Shown: positions 17,064 to 27,126 of the stretch, in pieces
Numbering within the stretch: position 1 is the stretch's first letter
Layout of the letters: every line of letters begins with the position of its first letter
Assembly (NCBI RefSeq): GCF_003150835.1
Contig: NZ_CP029479.1
Location: 2,207,501-2,271,500 of the forward strand
Length of the DNA stretch: 64,000 bases
Direction of reading: 5' to 3'
DNA from: Phenylobacterium parvum
GTDB lineage: Bacteria > Pseudomonadota > Alphaproteobacteria > Caulobacterales > Caulobacteraceae
The notes under the pieces: generated by a model
Databases searched by the model: none
Seen by the model: only the letters and a program-made list of their open reading frames with translations
What the model was told of the DNA's origin: nothing
Translations under genes and position numbers: made by a program

Positions 17064-18131
17064 TCAGGCGCCGGCGCGCTGGGCGAAATGCCAGGCCGCG
17101 GAGGCCAGCTGGGGCACGCGCTCTTCCATGGCGGCGGCCTGCGGGCTGTTGGCGGTGCCGTCCCGGGCCCGGCCGACAATGCCCTGGCAGATGCCGGCCA
17201 GGCGGAAGAGGTTGTAGGCGAAGAACCAGTCGACGTTGGGAACCTGGTCCCGGCCGGTCAGGCGGCAGTACTCGGCCACGGTCTCCTCGACGGTGGGAAT
17301 CCCGTGGGCCGTCAGGTCGGGAATGCCGGCGATGGTCCCGTTCACCCAGTGCATGAGGAAGTAGGTGAAGTCGGCCATGGGATCGCCCAGGGTCGACAGC
17401 TCCCAGTCCAGGACGGCCGCGACCCGGGGCTCGGTCGGGTGCAGGACCATGTTGTCCAGGCGGTAGTCGCCATGGACGACGGTGTTTCGGTCCTGGTGCG
17501 GCAGGGTCTGGGGCAGCCAGTCCATCAGCCGCTCCATGGTGTCGAGCTTGACGGTTTCGGAGGCGCGGTACTGCTTGGTCCAGCGGTCGACCTGCCGGCC
17601 CATGTAGTTACCGGGCTTGCCGAAGTCGGACAGGCCCACCGCATCGACATCGGTGTTGTGCAGGTCGGCCAGGGTCTTGATCTTGGCCATGTAGATCGCC
17701 CGGCGCTCGGCGGGCTCGTACTGCGGCAGGGTCTGGTCCCAGAGGATCCGGCCCTCGACCATGTCCATGACGTAGAACCAGGTGCCGATCACCGACTCGT
17801 CGGTGCACAGGCCGTAGGAGCGGGCCACGGGAAAGCCGGTCGGGTAAAGGGCCGTGATGACCTTGTACTCGCGGTCCACCGCGTGAGCCGAGGGCAGGAG
17901 CTTGCCCGGCGGCTTGCGGCGCATGACGTACTTCTTGCCCGGGGTGACCAGCTGGTAGGTCGGATTGGACTGGCCGCCCTTGAACTGGCGCACCTCCAGC
18001 GGGCCCTCGTAGCCCTCGACATGGGCCTGCATCCAGGCGGCCAGGGAGGCTTCGTCGAAGCGGTGGGAGTCGACCACGGGCTTGGTGCCCGTATTGGCGG
18101 CCTCGCGTTCCTGTTCCGGCGTCATGGCCAT
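17064..18131 (-). CDS. Aminoglycoside-phosphotransferase-fold kinase (ACAD10/11-like)
   Basis: A kinase-like protein of 355 residues. HGDYRLDNM (220-228) gives the catalytic Asp222 and metal-binding Asn227, and LDWELSTLGDP (241-251) has the metal-binding Asp242. The N-terminal lobe carries the Lys of YVMRRKPPG. This spelling matches the branch next to or fused with acyl-CoA dehydrogenases (ACAD10/11), whose members are thought to phosphorylate 4-hydroxy acids on the way to beta-oxidation, rather than antibiotic kinases. The ATG at 18131 has GGGGAG 8 bases upstream. It is convergent with lpxK and divergent from the RTX gene. Confidence 0.88.
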   Translation of the reverse strand: MAMTPEQEREAANTGTKPVVDSHRFDEASLAAWMQAHVEGYEGPLEVRQFKGGQSNPTYQLVTPGKKYVMRRKPPGKLLPSAHAVDREYKVITALYPTGFPVARSYGLCTDESVIGTWFYVMDMVEGRILWDQTLPQYEPAERRAIYMAKIKTLADLHNTDVDAVGLSDFGKPGNYMGRQVDRWTKQYRASETVKLDTMERLMDWLPQTLPHQDRNTVVHGDYRLDNMVLHPTEPRVAAVLDWELSTLGDPMADFTYFLMHWVNGTIAGIPDLTAHGIPTVEETVAEYCRLTGRDQVPNVDWFFAYNLFRLAGICQGIVGRARDGTANSPQAAAMEERVPQLASAAWHFAQRAGA

Positions 18132-18290
18132 GAGCCTCGCTCCCCTGGATTCTGTGTCTTGTGACGATGTCTTAGCCAACGGTGGGGGCCTGCGGCAAGC
18201 ACGCTCGCATGCCGCTCCCAAGCCGGATTTCGTTAACCGGCGGGGAGTAAGCAGGGTCATTCGCCTCCCTCTGCGTTCCAAGGACCGCCC

Positions 18291-20720
18291 ATGGCCAGCT
18301 ATGTTTTCGAGACCCTGACCCCCGAGCAGGCGGCGGCTTTCGCAACGACGGACACCCTGACCTTCTCGACCCCCGGCGCTACGGCGCGGGCGGTGGCGGT
18401 CACCCTGGTTCCCTATGTGGCCCCCAACTTCTTCCTGGGCCTGACGGGCTCGACCGCCTCGGTCACCCTCGCCTTCGGCGGCAAGACCGTGGTCTTCACA
18501 GGGTCTGGTTCCAACGCCCCCGGCATCGCCGGCCTCGGGGCGACTGCGGGCCAGATCATCATGCCCGACGGCTCGCGCCTGTTCATCGGAAGCCTCGGAG
18601 CGGATTCCGTCTCGGGCGGGACCACGCCCGACGCCCTCTACGGCGGCGACGGGGCGGACACCCTGGTGGGACTGGATGGCGACGACCTGCTGCAGGGCAA
18701 CCAGGGCAATGACAGCCTGGCCGGCGGCAGCGGTGCGGATACGCTTCTCGGCGGCCAGGGTGATGACACCCTCGCCCTCGGCGACGGCGTCAACTATGGG
18801 CAGGGCAACCTGGGCCAGGACACCCTGACCGGCGGCACGGGAGCGGACACCCTCCTGGGCGGACAGGGCAACGACCTCCTGACCGGCGGCGGCGGCGGGG
18901 ACTACCTGTCCGGCGACCTCGGGGACGATACCCTGACCGGCTCCACGGCGGCGGACCAGCTGTTTGGCGGCGACGGAAATGACCTGATCACCGGTGGCGG
19001 CGGCGCGGATATCGTCAATGGCAACCAGGGCGCGGACTCCCTGGTGGGCGGAACCGGGGCCGACAGCCTTCTGGGCGGCCAGGGCGGCGACAGCATCGTC
19101 GCCGACGCCGGGACCAACTACGCCCATGGCAACCTGGGCGACGACATCATCACGGCCCTTGGGGGCGCGGACACCCTGCTCGGCGGGCAGGGCAATGACA
19201 CCCTCTCGGGGGGCGACGGCGTCAACTATCTCTCCGGCGACCTCGGGGACGACTCCGTGACCTCGGGAACCGGGACGGACTCGCTGGTGGGCGCGGACGG
19301 GGCGGACACCCTGGTCGGCGGCGGTGGGGCCGACACTCTCGACGGGGGCGCCGGCAATGACCGGATCTTCGCCGGAACAGCGGCCGACCGCATCATCGCC
19401 GGGGCTGGCGACGACAGCGTGAGCGACGGCGGCGGTGCGAACCTGATGGCTCTGGGCGACGGCGCTGACACGCTCTCGACCGGCGCCGGCGGCGACACGG
19501 TCCTCGGCGAGACCGGGGCGGACAGCCTGCTCGCCGGAGCTGGCGACAACAGCGTCCTCGGGGGCGATGGCGCGGACACCGTGATCGCCGGAGCCGGCGC
19601 CGACAGCCTGCTGGGCGGCGACGGGGACGACAGCCTGAGCGCCGGCGGCGGTGCGGACTCCATCGACGGAGGCCTCGGGAACGATACCCTGGTCCAGGCG
19701 ATGACCTCGGCCGGGGTGGCCACCCTGATTGGCGGCGAGGGGGACGACGACTTCGACCTCACGGGCTCCGTAGGCGGCTCCTCGGTGCTTTCAGACGCGG
19801 GTGCGGGGGCCGACAGCCTGCTTGGCGGCGGCGGCATCGACTACTTCATCGGCGGCGCCGGGGCGGACACCGCCGTCGCCGGGGGCGGGGCCGACACCTT
19901 GGTGGGCGGGGACGACGGCGACAGCCTCACGGGCGGCGCGGGCGCCGCCAGCCTGGCTGGAGACGCCGGGGCCGACACCCTTGCCGGCGGGACGGGTTCA
20001 GAAACCCTTTCCGGCGGCTCCGGCGTGGACATCCTGACCACCGGCGGCGGCTCGGATAGCCTCTCCGGCGGCGACGATACCGACAGCCTCACCGGCGGCG
20101 CGGGCTCGGCCACCCTTTCGGGAGACGCCGGCGGCGACACCCTGGCGGGCGGCGGCGGTGCGGAGTCGCTGATGGGCGGATCGGGGGCCGACGTCCTGAC
20201 CAGCGGCGGCGGGGCCGATACCCTAACAGGCGGGGCGGATGGCGACAGCCTGACCGGCGGGGCCGGCGGGTCCAGCCTGTCCGGAGATGACGGCGCCGAC
20301 ACCCTGGCCGGCGGCCTGGGCGCAGAGACCCTGAGTGGCGGCGCAGGCCAGGACCTCCTGACCGGCGGCGCCGGCGCGGACGTCTTCCTGTTCCAGACCG
20401 CCGCCTCGAGCGCCATCGCGCGGGACGTCATCACCGACTTCGTCGCGGGAACCGACAAGATCGCGTTCGGGCTGGGCGCGGCCAATAACGGGACGGGCCC
20501 GGCCGGCTTCAGCGCAGGGGCGGACGCCGCCTCCTTCGCCGCGGCCCAGGCGACGGCGGCGGCCCTGATCTCGGCGGGGACGGATGACGTCGTGGCCGTA
20601 CGGGATACGGCGGCCAGCCTGACCTACGTCTTCGCGGACACTGACGGCGACAACGCCATCGACACGGTGGTGGAGCTGACCGGCCTGGTCACCCTGGCCC
20701 AGACCGACTTCACCGGCTGA
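18291..20720 (+). CDS. RTX calcium-binding repeat protein, 809 residues (shortest of four paralogues)
   Basis: A secreted or surface protein of the type I secretion kind: no N-terminal signal peptide, dense GGxGxD nonapeptide repeats. Residues 1-105 form a domain shared with the three RTX proteins at 38.5-56.3 kb (start FETLTPEQAAAF, end IIMPDGSRLFIG). Residues 110-690 are almost uninterrupted RTX repeats that would fold into calcium-filled beta rolls. Residues 697-809 are the C-terminal domain with VITDFVAGTDKI and YVFADTDGDNAID, where the export signal is expected. The start has AAGGA six bases upstream. TTAACC lies 53 bases before it. It ends three bases before the convergent purD. The exporter is probably the pair at 56.5-59.7 kb, by inference. 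Confidence 0.9.
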   Translation: MASYVFETLTPEQAAAFATTDTLTFSTPGATARAVAVTLVPYVAPNFFLGLTGSTASVTLAFGGKTVVFTGSGSNAPGIAGLGATAGQIIMPDGSRLFIGSLGADSVSGGTTPDALYGGDGADTLVGLDGDDLLQGNQGNDSLAGGSGADTLLGGQGDDTLALGDGVNYGQGNLGQDTLTGGTGADTLLGGQGNDLLTGGGGGDYLSGDLGDDTLTGSTAADQLFGGDGNDLITGGGGADIVNGNQGADSLVGGTGADSLLGGQGGDSIVADAGTNYAHGNLGDDIITALGGADTLLGGQGNDTLSGGDGVNYLSGDLGDDSVTSGTGTDSLVGADGADTLVGGGGADTLDGGAGNDRIFAGTAADRIIAGAGDDSVSDGGGANLMALGDGADTLSTGAGGDTVLGETGADSLLAGAGDNSVLGGDGADTVIAGAGADSLLGGDGDDSLSAGGGADSIDGGLGNDTLVQAMTSAGVATLIGGEGDDDFDLTGSVGGSSVLSDAGAGADSLLGGGGIDYFIGGAGADTAVAGGGADTLVGGDDGDSLTGGAGAASLAGDAGADTLAGGTGSETLSGGSGVDILTTGGGSDSLSGGDDTDSLTGGAGSATLSGDAGGDTLAGGGGAESLMGGSGADVLTSGGGADTLTGGADGDSLTGGAGGSSLSGDDGADTLAGGLGAETLSGGAGQDLLTGGAGADVFLFQTAASSAIARDVITDFVAGTDKIAFGLGAANNGTGPAGFSAGADAASFAAAQATAAALISAGTDDVVAVRDTAASLTYVFADTDGDNAIDTVVELTGLVTLAQTDFTG

Positions 20721-20723
20721 GCC

Positions 20724-22001
20724 TCAGCCCCGGGGGGCCAGGGCGCGCCAGCCGATATCGGTGCGGTGGAAGCTCTCCGGCCAATCGATCCGGGCGATGG
20801 CCGCATAGGCCCGCGTGCGAGCGGTCTCCAGGTCTGGGCCCCGGGCGCAGATGTTGAGCACCCGCCCCCCCGCCGCCCTCAGGATCCCGTCAGAATCCCG
20901 GGTGGTGCCGGCATGGAAGACGGCGACGTCGGGCCCGAAGTCCTGCTCGGCGCCCAGGATGGCGGTCCCGGTGCGCGGGGCGTCGGGATAGCCCTCGGCG
21001 GCCATGACCACGCAGATCGCCACCTCGTCGCGCCATTCCGGCTCGGGCAGGTCGGCCAGGGTCCCGTTCGCGCAGGCGGCCAGGTAGGGAACGAGGTCGC
21101 TCTCCAACCGCAGCATCAGGACCTGGCATTCGGGGTCGCCGAACCGGGCGTTGAACTCCACCAGCCGGGGGCCGTCGGCCGTGGCCATCAGCTCCACGAA
21201 CAGGGCGCCGCGATAGGGCGAGCCCTCGGCGGCGATGCCCTCCAGCGCCGGGACGGCGAGGCGGGTCATGACCTGGTCGACCAGGGCGTCCGTGAAGACC
21301 GGCGCCGGGCAATAGGTCCCCATGCCCCCGGTGTTGGGCCCCTTTTCCCCGTCGAAGGCCCGCTTGTGGTCCTGGGCGGCCCCAAAGAACCGGCAGGTCG
21401 CGCCGTCCGACAGGACGAAGAGCGAGCCGATCTCGCCCTCTAGGAACTCCTCGATGACCACCCGGGCGCCGGCGGCGCCGAACCGCCCGCCCAGGGCGTC
21501 GTCAATGGCCGCCTCGGCTGTTGCGCGGTCGGCGGCGACGGTGACCCCCTTGCCCGCCGCCAGGCCGTCGGCCTTGACCACGTAGGGCGGGGCGAACCGG
21601 TCCAGGGCGGCGCGGGCCGCGCCTGCGTCCTCGCACACCGTCCAGGCGGCGGTGGGCAGGCCATGGCGGTCACAGAAGGCCTTGGTGAAGGCCTTGGAGC
21701 TCTCCAGCCGCCCGGCGGCGGCGACCGGGCCGAAGCACGGGACCCCGGCGAGGGCCAGGGCGTCGGCGAGGCCCGCCTCGACCGACGACTCCGGACCTAT
21801 GACCACCAGGTCGGCGGCGATCTCTTGGGCCAGGTCCACCAGGGCGTCGATCTCGGTCGGCTTGACCGGCCGCAGCTCTCCCAGGGACGCCATGCCGGGA
21901 TTGCCGGGGGCCATGACCAGCCGGCGGGTGAGGGGCGAGGCGGCGATCTTCCAGGCGAGGGCGTGTTCGCGCCCGCCGGATCCGACGAGAAGGATATTCA
22001 T
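20724..22001 (-). CDS. purD: Phosphoribosylamine-glycine ligase
   Basis: The second step of purine synthesis, joining glycine to phosphoribosylamine with ATP. The protein begins MNILLVGSGGREHALAW, the family's N-terminal loop. The ATP-grasp core contains VVKADGLAAGKGV, FLEGEIGSLF and the metal site FNARFGDPECQ. Length 425 is standard. The frame stays open further upstream, but only over the end of phoB; the ATG at 22001 gives the canonical N-terminus. It starts 31 bases after the phoB stop on the same strand with no visible terminator, so it may be read through from the phosphate operon. Confidence 0.96.
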   Translation of the reverse strand: MNILLVGSGGREHALAWKIAASPLTRRLVMAPGNPGMASLGELRPVKPTEIDALVDLAQEIAADLVVIGPESSVEAGLADALALAGVPCFGPVAAAGRLESSKAFTKAFCDRHGLPTAAWTVCEDAGAARAALDRFAPPYVVKADGLAAGKGVTVAADRATAEAAIDDALGGRFGAAGARVVIEEFLEGEIGSLFVLSDGATCRFFGAAQDHKRAFDGEKGPNTGGMGTYCPAPVFTDALVDQVMTRLAVPALEGIAAEGSPYRGALFVELMATADGPRLVEFNARFGDPECQVLMLRLESDLVPYLAACANGTLADLPEPEWRDEVAICVVMAAEGYPDAPRTGTAILGAEQDFGPDVAVFHAGTTRDSDGILRAAGGRVLNICARGPDLETARTRAYAAIARIDWPESFHRTDIGWRALAPRG

Positions 22002-22032
22002 GGCCCGCCTTTCGCGCGGCCCGGCGCCAAGG

Positions 22033-22749
22033 TCAATCGGCCTCGGCCTTGCGGCGATCGACCTCCAGGGCATAGCCCGCCGAGCGCACCGTACGGATCG
22101 GGTCGAAGCCGGGCGCGCCCTTGGACAGGGCCTTGCGAAGCCGGCCGATGTGGACGTCCACCGTCCGGGCCTCGACATAGACGTCCGAGCCCCAGACCGC
22201 ATCCAGCAGCTGCTCGCGGCTGAACACCCGGCCCGGGTTCTGCATGAAGAAATCCAGCAGCCGGAATTCGGTGGGGCCCAGGTGCACCTCGACGCCGTCG
22301 CGGCTCACCCGGTGGGCCGAGCGGTCGAGGGCCAGGGCGCCGCGGACAACCACGTCCTCGGCAAGGCCCGGCCGCAGGCGCCTCAGCACAGCGCGGATCC
22401 GGGCGGCCAGTTCGGTGACCGCGAAGGGCTTGACCACATAGTCGTCGGCGCCGGTGTCGAGCCCGCGGATGCGGTCGCTCTCCTCGCCCCGGGCGGTCAG
22501 CATGATGATGGGCACATTGCGGCTCTGGGGCCTTTGGCGCAGCCGCCGGCAGACCTCGATGCCCGAGACCTTGGGCAACATCCAGTCCAGGACCACCAGG
22601 TCCGGAAGGGTCTCCTCGGACTGCATCAGCGCCTCCTCGCCATCGGTGGCGACAGCGACTGAATAGCCTTCCCGCTCGAGGTTGTAGCGGAGCAGGGTTC
22701 CGAGGGCGTCGTCGTCCTCGACGACAAGGATTCTGGGGCTTACGGACAT
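22033..22749 (-). CDS. phoB: Phosphate regulon response regulator PhoB
   Basis: An OmpR-family response regulator of 238 residues. The receiver domain (1-125) has the acidic pocket EDDD (11-14), the phosphorylated Asp55 in LVVLDWMLP and Lys107 in VVKPF. The winged-helix DNA-binding domain (about 140-230) has the TPxEFRLL-like block and the recognition region RTVDVHIGRLRKAL. It would bind the Pho box upstream of phoR and so control its own operon. It starts six bases after phoU. Confidence 0.96.
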   Translation of the reverse strand: MSVSPRILVVEDDDALGTLLRYNLEREGYSVAVATDGEEALMQSEETLPDLVVLDWMLPKVSGIEVCRRLRQRPQSRNVPIIMLTARGEESDRIRGLDTGADDYVVKPFAVTELAARIRAVLRRLRPGLAEDVVVRGALALDRSAHRVSRDGVEVHLGPTEFRLLDFFMQNPGRVFSREQLLDAVWGSDVYVEARTVDVHIGRLRKALSKGAPGFDPIRTVRSAGYALEVDRRKAEAD

Positions 22750-22754
22750 AGGAT

Positions 22755-23450
22755 CTAGGCCTGGAGATCGTCGGAGCGGGGCCGGTCCGCGGGACTGACC
22801 TGCTCGCCGGTGATTTCGTAGTGGACGATTTCGGCGATGTTGGTGGCGTGGTCGCCGATCCGCTCCAGGTTCTTGGCCACGAACAGGAGGTGGGCGCAGG
22901 CTGTGATGGTCCGGGGATCGCCCATCATGTAGGTCAGGAGCTCGCGGAAAAGGCTGTTGTAGTGCTCGTCGACCTCATGGTCACGCCGCCAGACGTCCAT
23001 GGCCCGGTCGGGGTCGTTGGAGATGTAGGCGTCCAAAACCTCCTTCAGCCGGGCCTCGACCAGTCGCCCCATCCGCTCGATGGAGCGGCTCAGGGCCGGC
23101 ATGGGTTCGATCTCCGACAGGACCAGGGTGCGCTTGGCGATGTTCTTGGCGAGGTCGCCGCACCGTTCCAGGTTCGAGGCGATCTTCATGGCCGCCATGG
23201 TCTTGCGCAGGTCGTTGGCCATGGGCTGGCGCAGGGCGATCAGGCGGATCGCCTTCTGCTCGACGTCGGCCTCGATCTCGTCCAGGCGGTCATCCTGCTG
23301 CAGGACCTTGGTCGCCAGGGCCGGGTCGCGGCGCACGACGGCGTCGACGGCGTCCCCCAGCTGGGATTCGGCCAGGCCGCCGAGCCGGACGCAGGCCGCC
23401 CCCAGGGTGTTCAGTTCGTCCTCGTAGGACTTGACGATGTGCTCGTTCAT
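22755..23450 (-). CDS. phoU: Phosphate transport regulator PhoU
   Basis: A cytosolic all-helical protein of 231 residues in two similar PhoU domains (about 15-105 and 120-210). It couples the Pst transporter to PhoR so that signalling is off when phosphate is plentiful. Family motifs with metal-binding acidic residues are present: LERCGDLAKNIA (94-105) and its repeat LERIGDHATNIAE in the second domain. The place directly after pstB and before phoB is the usual alphaproteobacterial order. Confidence 0.95.
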   Translation of the reverse strand: MNEHIVKSYEDELNTLGAACVRLGGLAESQLGDAVDAVVRRDPALATKVLQQDDRLDEIEADVEQKAIRLIALRQPMANDLRKTMAAMKIASNLERCGDLAKNIAKRTLVLSEIEPMPALSRSIERMGRLVEARLKEVLDAYISNDPDRAMDVWRRDHEVDEHYNSLFRELLTYMMGDPRTITACAHLLFVAKNLERIGDHATNIAEIVHYEITGEQVSPADRPRSDDLQA

Positions 23451-23460
23451 GGGATCGCCC

Positions 23461-24291
23461 TCAGCCGAACCGGCCGGTGATGTAGTCCTGGGTCCGGGAG
23501 TCCCCCGGACGGGTGAAGATGTCGCCCGTGGGTCCGGCCTCGACCAGCCGGCCCATGTGGAAGAAGGCGGTGCGTTGCGAGACCCGCGCGGCCTGGGCCA
23601 TCGAGTGGGTGACGATGATGATGCAGTACTGGGCCCGGAGCTCGTCGATCAGCTCCTCGATCCGGGCGGTCGCGATCGGGTCCAGGGCCGAGCAGGGCTC
23701 GTCCATCAGGATCACCTCCGGATTGATCGCGATGGCCCGGGCGATCACCAGGCGCTGCTGCTGGCCGCCCGACAGGCCGGTGCCCGGCTGGTCAAGCCGG
23801 TCGGAGACCTCCCTCCAGAGGCCGGCGCGCTTCAGCGCCTGTTCAACCACCCCCTCCAGCTCGGAGCGGGAGGTGGCGATGCCGTGGATGCGGGGCCCGT
23901 AGGCGACGTTCTCGAAGATGCTCTTGGGAAAGGGGTTGGGCTTCTGGAAGACCATGCCCACCCGCGCCCGGAGCAGGACGGGGTCAAGGTCGCGGTCATT
24001 CACGTCCTCGCCGTCCAGCAGGATGCGGCCCTCCACCCGGGCGCCCGGGATGGTGTCGTTCATCCGGTTGATGCACCGAAGAAAGGTCGACTTGCCGCAG
24101 CCCGAGGGGCCGATCAGGGCGGTTACGGCGCGGTCCGGGACGTCGAGGTCGATGTCGAAGAGGGCCTGCTTCTCGCCGTAGAAGACCCGGACGCCCGAGG
24201 CGGAGATGCGCGGGGCGCCGTCGGTCGGCGCGGAAGCGCCCGGGGCGGGCACGGGCGGGGGTGGGGCGGTCTGGACGGTTGCGTCAGTCAT
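23461..24291 (-). CDS. pstB: Phosphate ABC transporter ATPase PstB
   Basis: The ATPase of the high-affinity phosphate importer, 276 residues. Walker A is GPSGCGKST (61-69), the Q-loop lies in [14 protein letters not shown], the signature is LSGGQQQR (173-180) and Walker B ends [11 protein letters not shown]. About 28 N-terminal residues rich in Pro and Ala precede the ATPase core and look disordered. It follows pstA by four bases. Confidence 0.96.
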   Translation of the reverse strand: MTDATVQTAPPPPVPAPGASAPTDGAPRISASGVRVFYGEKQALFDIDLDVPDRAVTALIGPSGCGKSTFLRCINRMNDTIPGARVEGRILLDGEDVNDRDLDPVLLRARVGMVFQKPNPFPKSIFENVAYGPRIHGIATSRSELEGVVEQALKRAGLWREVSDRLDQPGTGLSGGQQQRLVIARAIAINPEVILMDEPCSALDPIATARIEELIDELRAQYCIIIVTHSMAQAARVSQRTAFFHMGRLVEAGPTGDIFTRPGDSRTQDYITGRFG

Positions 24292-24295
24292 CGGG

Positions 24296-25582
24296 TCACC
24301 AGCGGCGTTCGAACCGGCGCCTCAGGAGGACGGCGGCGAGGTTCATCAGGATCATGAAGGCCAGCAGCACCATGATGGCGGCGGCCGTGCGTTCGTGGAA
24401 AGCGCGCTCCGAGGCGTTCTCCCAGATGTAGATCTGGACCGGCAGGACGGTGCTGGCCGAGGTCAGGGAGTCGGGGACGCCCGGCACGAAGGAGACCATG
24501 CCCACCATCAGCAGGGGCGCGGTCTCCCCCAGGGCGTGGGCCAGGGAGAGGATGGCGCCGGTCATCACCCCGGGCATGGCGAGGGGCAGGACATGGTGGA
24601 AGACCGTCTGGGTCCGCGAGGCGCCGAGGGCGAGGGCCGCCTCCCGGATCGACGGCGGCACCGCCTTGAGGGCCGAGCGCGTGGCGATGATCACCGTCGG
24701 CAGGGACATCAGGGCCAGGACCAGGCCGCCCACCAGGGGCGAGGACCGGGGCACGTTCATCCAGTTGATGAAGACCGCCAGGCCCAGCAGGCCGTAGACG
24801 ATGGAGGGCACGGCGGCCAGGTTGTTGATGTTCACCTCGACGAGGTCGGTCCAGCGGTTCTTGGGCGCGAATTCCTCCAGGTAGGTCGCCGCCAGCACGC
24901 CGATGGGGATGGCCAGGGCCGCCGTCAGGATCAGCATCAGGGCCGAACCCACCACTGCGCCCAGCACCCCGGCCTGTTCAGGCTCGGTGGAGTCGGACCG
25001 GGTCAGGAAGGTGGTGTTGAAGCCGGACTTCACCAGGCCCTTGGCGTTCAGCTGGTCCAGCCAGTCCAGCTGCTCGTCGCTGAGGGGCCGCTCCTCGGCG
25101 GGAGAGGCGCGCTGGATCTGGCCCTTGAAGTAGAGGCCCGCGTCCGCCTTGAGCGGCGCCGAGAGGGTCAGGGTCTTTCCGATCAGGCCCGGGTCGGCCT
25201 TCACCTTGTCCATGACCTGGAAGCCGAGGTCGCCCGAGAGGAGGCCCTTCATCGCGTCGCTGCGCGAGCCGTACTCGTCGTCCGCCACGCCGATCCGCTT
25301 GAGCAGCTGCTCGGCGATCAGGAGGTCGTAGCTGGCCCCGCCGGGGTCCGCCGCGTCGATCCGGGCCGGATCCAGGTAGACCTGGGTCGTCAGCCGGTAG
25401 TCGATGAAGGTCGACCAGCCCTGCTGGACGATCCGGCCGAGGAGAAGGACCAGGAAGCCCAGGGCGACGGCGATGGCGATGCGGCCATAGAGGCGGAAGC
25501 GCCGTTCGGCGGCGTTGCGGGCCTTGAGCCGCCGGGCGACGGCGGCCTTCAGGTCGTCCGTTACGGGGCGGAGGTCAGTCAT
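24296..25582 (-). CDS. pstA: Phosphate ABC transporter permease PstA (long form)
   Basis: A permease of the phosphate importer, 428 residues, clearly longer than the ~300 of the E. coli protein. The extra part is an N-terminal helix (about 28-50) and a soluble domain (about 55-190) of the DUF3333 kind usual in alphaproteobacterial PstA. The permease core follows with five or six helices and the ATPase-contact loop around [14 protein letters not shown]. Its start overlaps the end of pstC by eight bases. Confidence 0.93.
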   Translation of the reverse strand: MTDLRPVTDDLKAAVARRLKARNAAERRFRLYGRIAIAVALGFLVLLLGRIVQQGWSTFIDYRLTTQVYLDPARIDAADPGGASYDLLIAEQLLKRIGVADDEYGSRSDAMKGLLSGDLGFQVMDKVKADPGLIGKTLTLSAPLKADAGLYFKGQIQRASPAEERPLSDEQLDWLDQLNAKGLVKSGFNTTFLTRSDSTEPEQAGVLGAVVGSALMLILTAALAIPIGVLAATYLEEFAPKNRWTDLVEVNINNLAAVPSIVYGLLGLAVFINWMNVPRSSPLVGGLVLALMSLPTVIIATRSALKAVPPSIREAALALGASRTQTVFHHVLPLAMPGVMTGAILSLAHALGETAPLLMVGMVSFVPGVPDSLTSASTVLPVQIYIWENASERAFHERTAAAIMVLLAFMILMNLAAVLLRRRFERRW

Positions 25583-27017
25583 ACTGTTCCCGATACTTCT
25601 GCACGATCCGCAGGGCGATCACGTTCAGCGCCAGGGTCACGACGAAGAGGGTCAGGCCCAGGCCGAAGGCCGAAAGGGTGCGTGGACTGTCGAATTCCTG
25701 GTCGCCGGTCAGCAGGGTGACGATCTGGACCGTCACCGTGGTCACGGTCTCAAGCGGGTTGAAGGTCGTCTTTGCCTGGAGCCCGGCCGCCATGGTCACG
25801 ATCATGGTCTCGCCCACGGCCCGGGAGACGGCCAGAAGCATGGCCGCCATCACCCCGGGAAGGGCGGCCGGCAGGACCACCTTCTTCACGGTCTCGGAGC
25901 GCGTGGCGCCCATGGCCAGGCTGCCGTCCCGCAGGGACTGGGGCACGGCGTTGATGATGTCGTCCGACAGGGAGGAGACGAAGGGGATCAGCATGACCCC
26001 CATGACGGCGCCCGCCACCAGGGCCATCTGGTTCTGGACCTCTCCCAGGTAGAGGCCGAGGTCGTTGAAGGGTCCGCCGACCAGTTGGGCGCCGATGGCG
26101 TTGAAGCCAGCGCGGAACAGGGGCCCGACGGTCAGGGCGGCGAAGAAACCGTAGACCACGGTCGGAACCCCGGCCAGGACCTCCAGCAGGGGCTTCACGA
26201 TCGCCCGGGTCCGGGCCGAGGCGTACTCGGACAGGTAGATGGCGGCGAAGAGGCCCACAGGCGCGGCCACCAACATGGCGATCATCATGATCAGGAAGGT
26301 GCCGGCGAACAGGGGAATGGCCCCGAAAGCGCCCTCCGACACCACCTGGTCGGCGTACATGGCGCTCTGAGGATCCCATTCCAGGCCGAAGAGGAAGGCC
26401 TGGGGCGGCACCGCCTGGAAGAAGCGCCAGCTCTCCCAGACGAGGGAGGCGACGATCCCAACGGTGGTGAACACGGCCGTCACCGAGCAGGCCAGCAGGA
26501 GGGCCTGGAGCCAGCGCTCGACGCCGGCCCTTGCGCGGAAGGCGGGGCGGATCCGGCCCAACGCCCAGATCGCGCCGGACAGGGCCAATACCGCCGCGGC
26601 CGCAAGGCTGCTGAAGTTCAGGGTCCGCTCAAGCCCCTTCACCTGGGCGGCGGTCTGGTCCAGGGCGGCCTGTACGTCGGGCGAGTAAGGGGTCTCGCTG
26701 CGGGCCTTGCCGCGCGCGAGGGAGATGGCGTCGTCGAGGAAGACCTGGCGCTCGGCGGTCTCCATGGCGCGCACCGCCTCGGGCAGCCGGGCCGAGACCA
26801 GGGCCTCCTCCACCGGATCGCTCAGGAATCCGGCCAGGATCAGCACCAGGGCGGCCGGGGCGGCGGTCCAGACCGCGGCGTAGGCGGCGTGGTGCCCCGG
26901 GCGGGAGTTGACCGGCGCGCGGCCCTCGCCGGACAGGGCGCCGGCGCGACGCCGGGCCAGGCCATAGACGGCCCCGGAGAAGACCACGAGGACCAGAAGG
27001 GCGACGGTGATCAGCAT
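25575..27017 (-). CDS. pstC: Phosphate ABC transporter permease PstC (long form)
   Basis: The second permease of the importer, 480 residues, also longer than E. coli PstC (~320). An N-terminal section of helices and a polar segment (to about 170) precedes the permease core, as in other alphaproteobacterial PstC proteins. The EAA-type loop is visible at LRDGSLAMGATRSE. The periplasmic phosphate-binding protein pstS is not next to it and is not in this window. The gap to phoR is 109 bases and shows no clear promoter. Confidence 0.93.
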   Translation of the reverse strand: MLITVALLVLVVFSGAVYGLARRRAGALSGEGRAPVNSRPGHHAAYAAVWTAAPAALVLILAGFLSDPVEEALVSARLPEAVRAMETAERQVFLDDAISLARGKARSETPYSPDVQAALDQTAAQVKGLERTLNFSSLAAAAVLALSGAIWALGRIRPAFRARAGVERWLQALLLACSVTAVFTTVGIVASLVWESWRFFQAVPPQAFLFGLEWDPQSAMYADQVVSEGAFGAIPLFAGTFLIMMIAMLVAAPVGLFAAIYLSEYASARTRAIVKPLLEVLAGVPTVVYGFFAALTVGPLFRAGFNAIGAQLVGGPFNDLGLYLGEVQNQMALVAGAVMGVMLIPFVSSLSDDIINAVPQSLRDGSLAMGATRSETVKKVVLPAALPGVMAAMLLAVSRAVGETMIVTMAAGLQAKTTFNPLETVTTVTVQIVTLLTGDQEFDSPRTLSAFGLGLTLFVVTLALNVIALRIVQKYREQYD

Positions 27018-27126
27018 GGGTCGGTCACGTCCAGGATCCTCACGGGCCGGGCGGCCCTTGTCCGGTCGCCCGGGGCCGATCCTTCAGTCATTCGGGCGCG
27101 CCACGCGCGTCCTTCGCCGTAGGTCA

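Noticed and set aside
17064-18131. An antibiotic (aminoglycoside) resistance gene
   Set aside because: Only the fold is shared. The sequence spelling (YVMRRKPPG, LDWELSTLGDP) is that of the acyl-CoA dehydrogenase-associated branch, and no mobile element lies nearby.
18132-19127. An extension of the aminoglycoside-phosphotransferase-fold gene by ~330 codons into the RTX gene
   Set aside because: The extra part is antisense to RTX repeats, while the ATG at 18131 has a good ribosome site and gives the family's normal N-terminus.
18600-20400. Regular short repeats that could suggest a CRISPR array or a minisatellite
   Set aside because: The period is that of the nine-residue RTX motif, the frame is kept, and there are no unique spacers between constant repeats.
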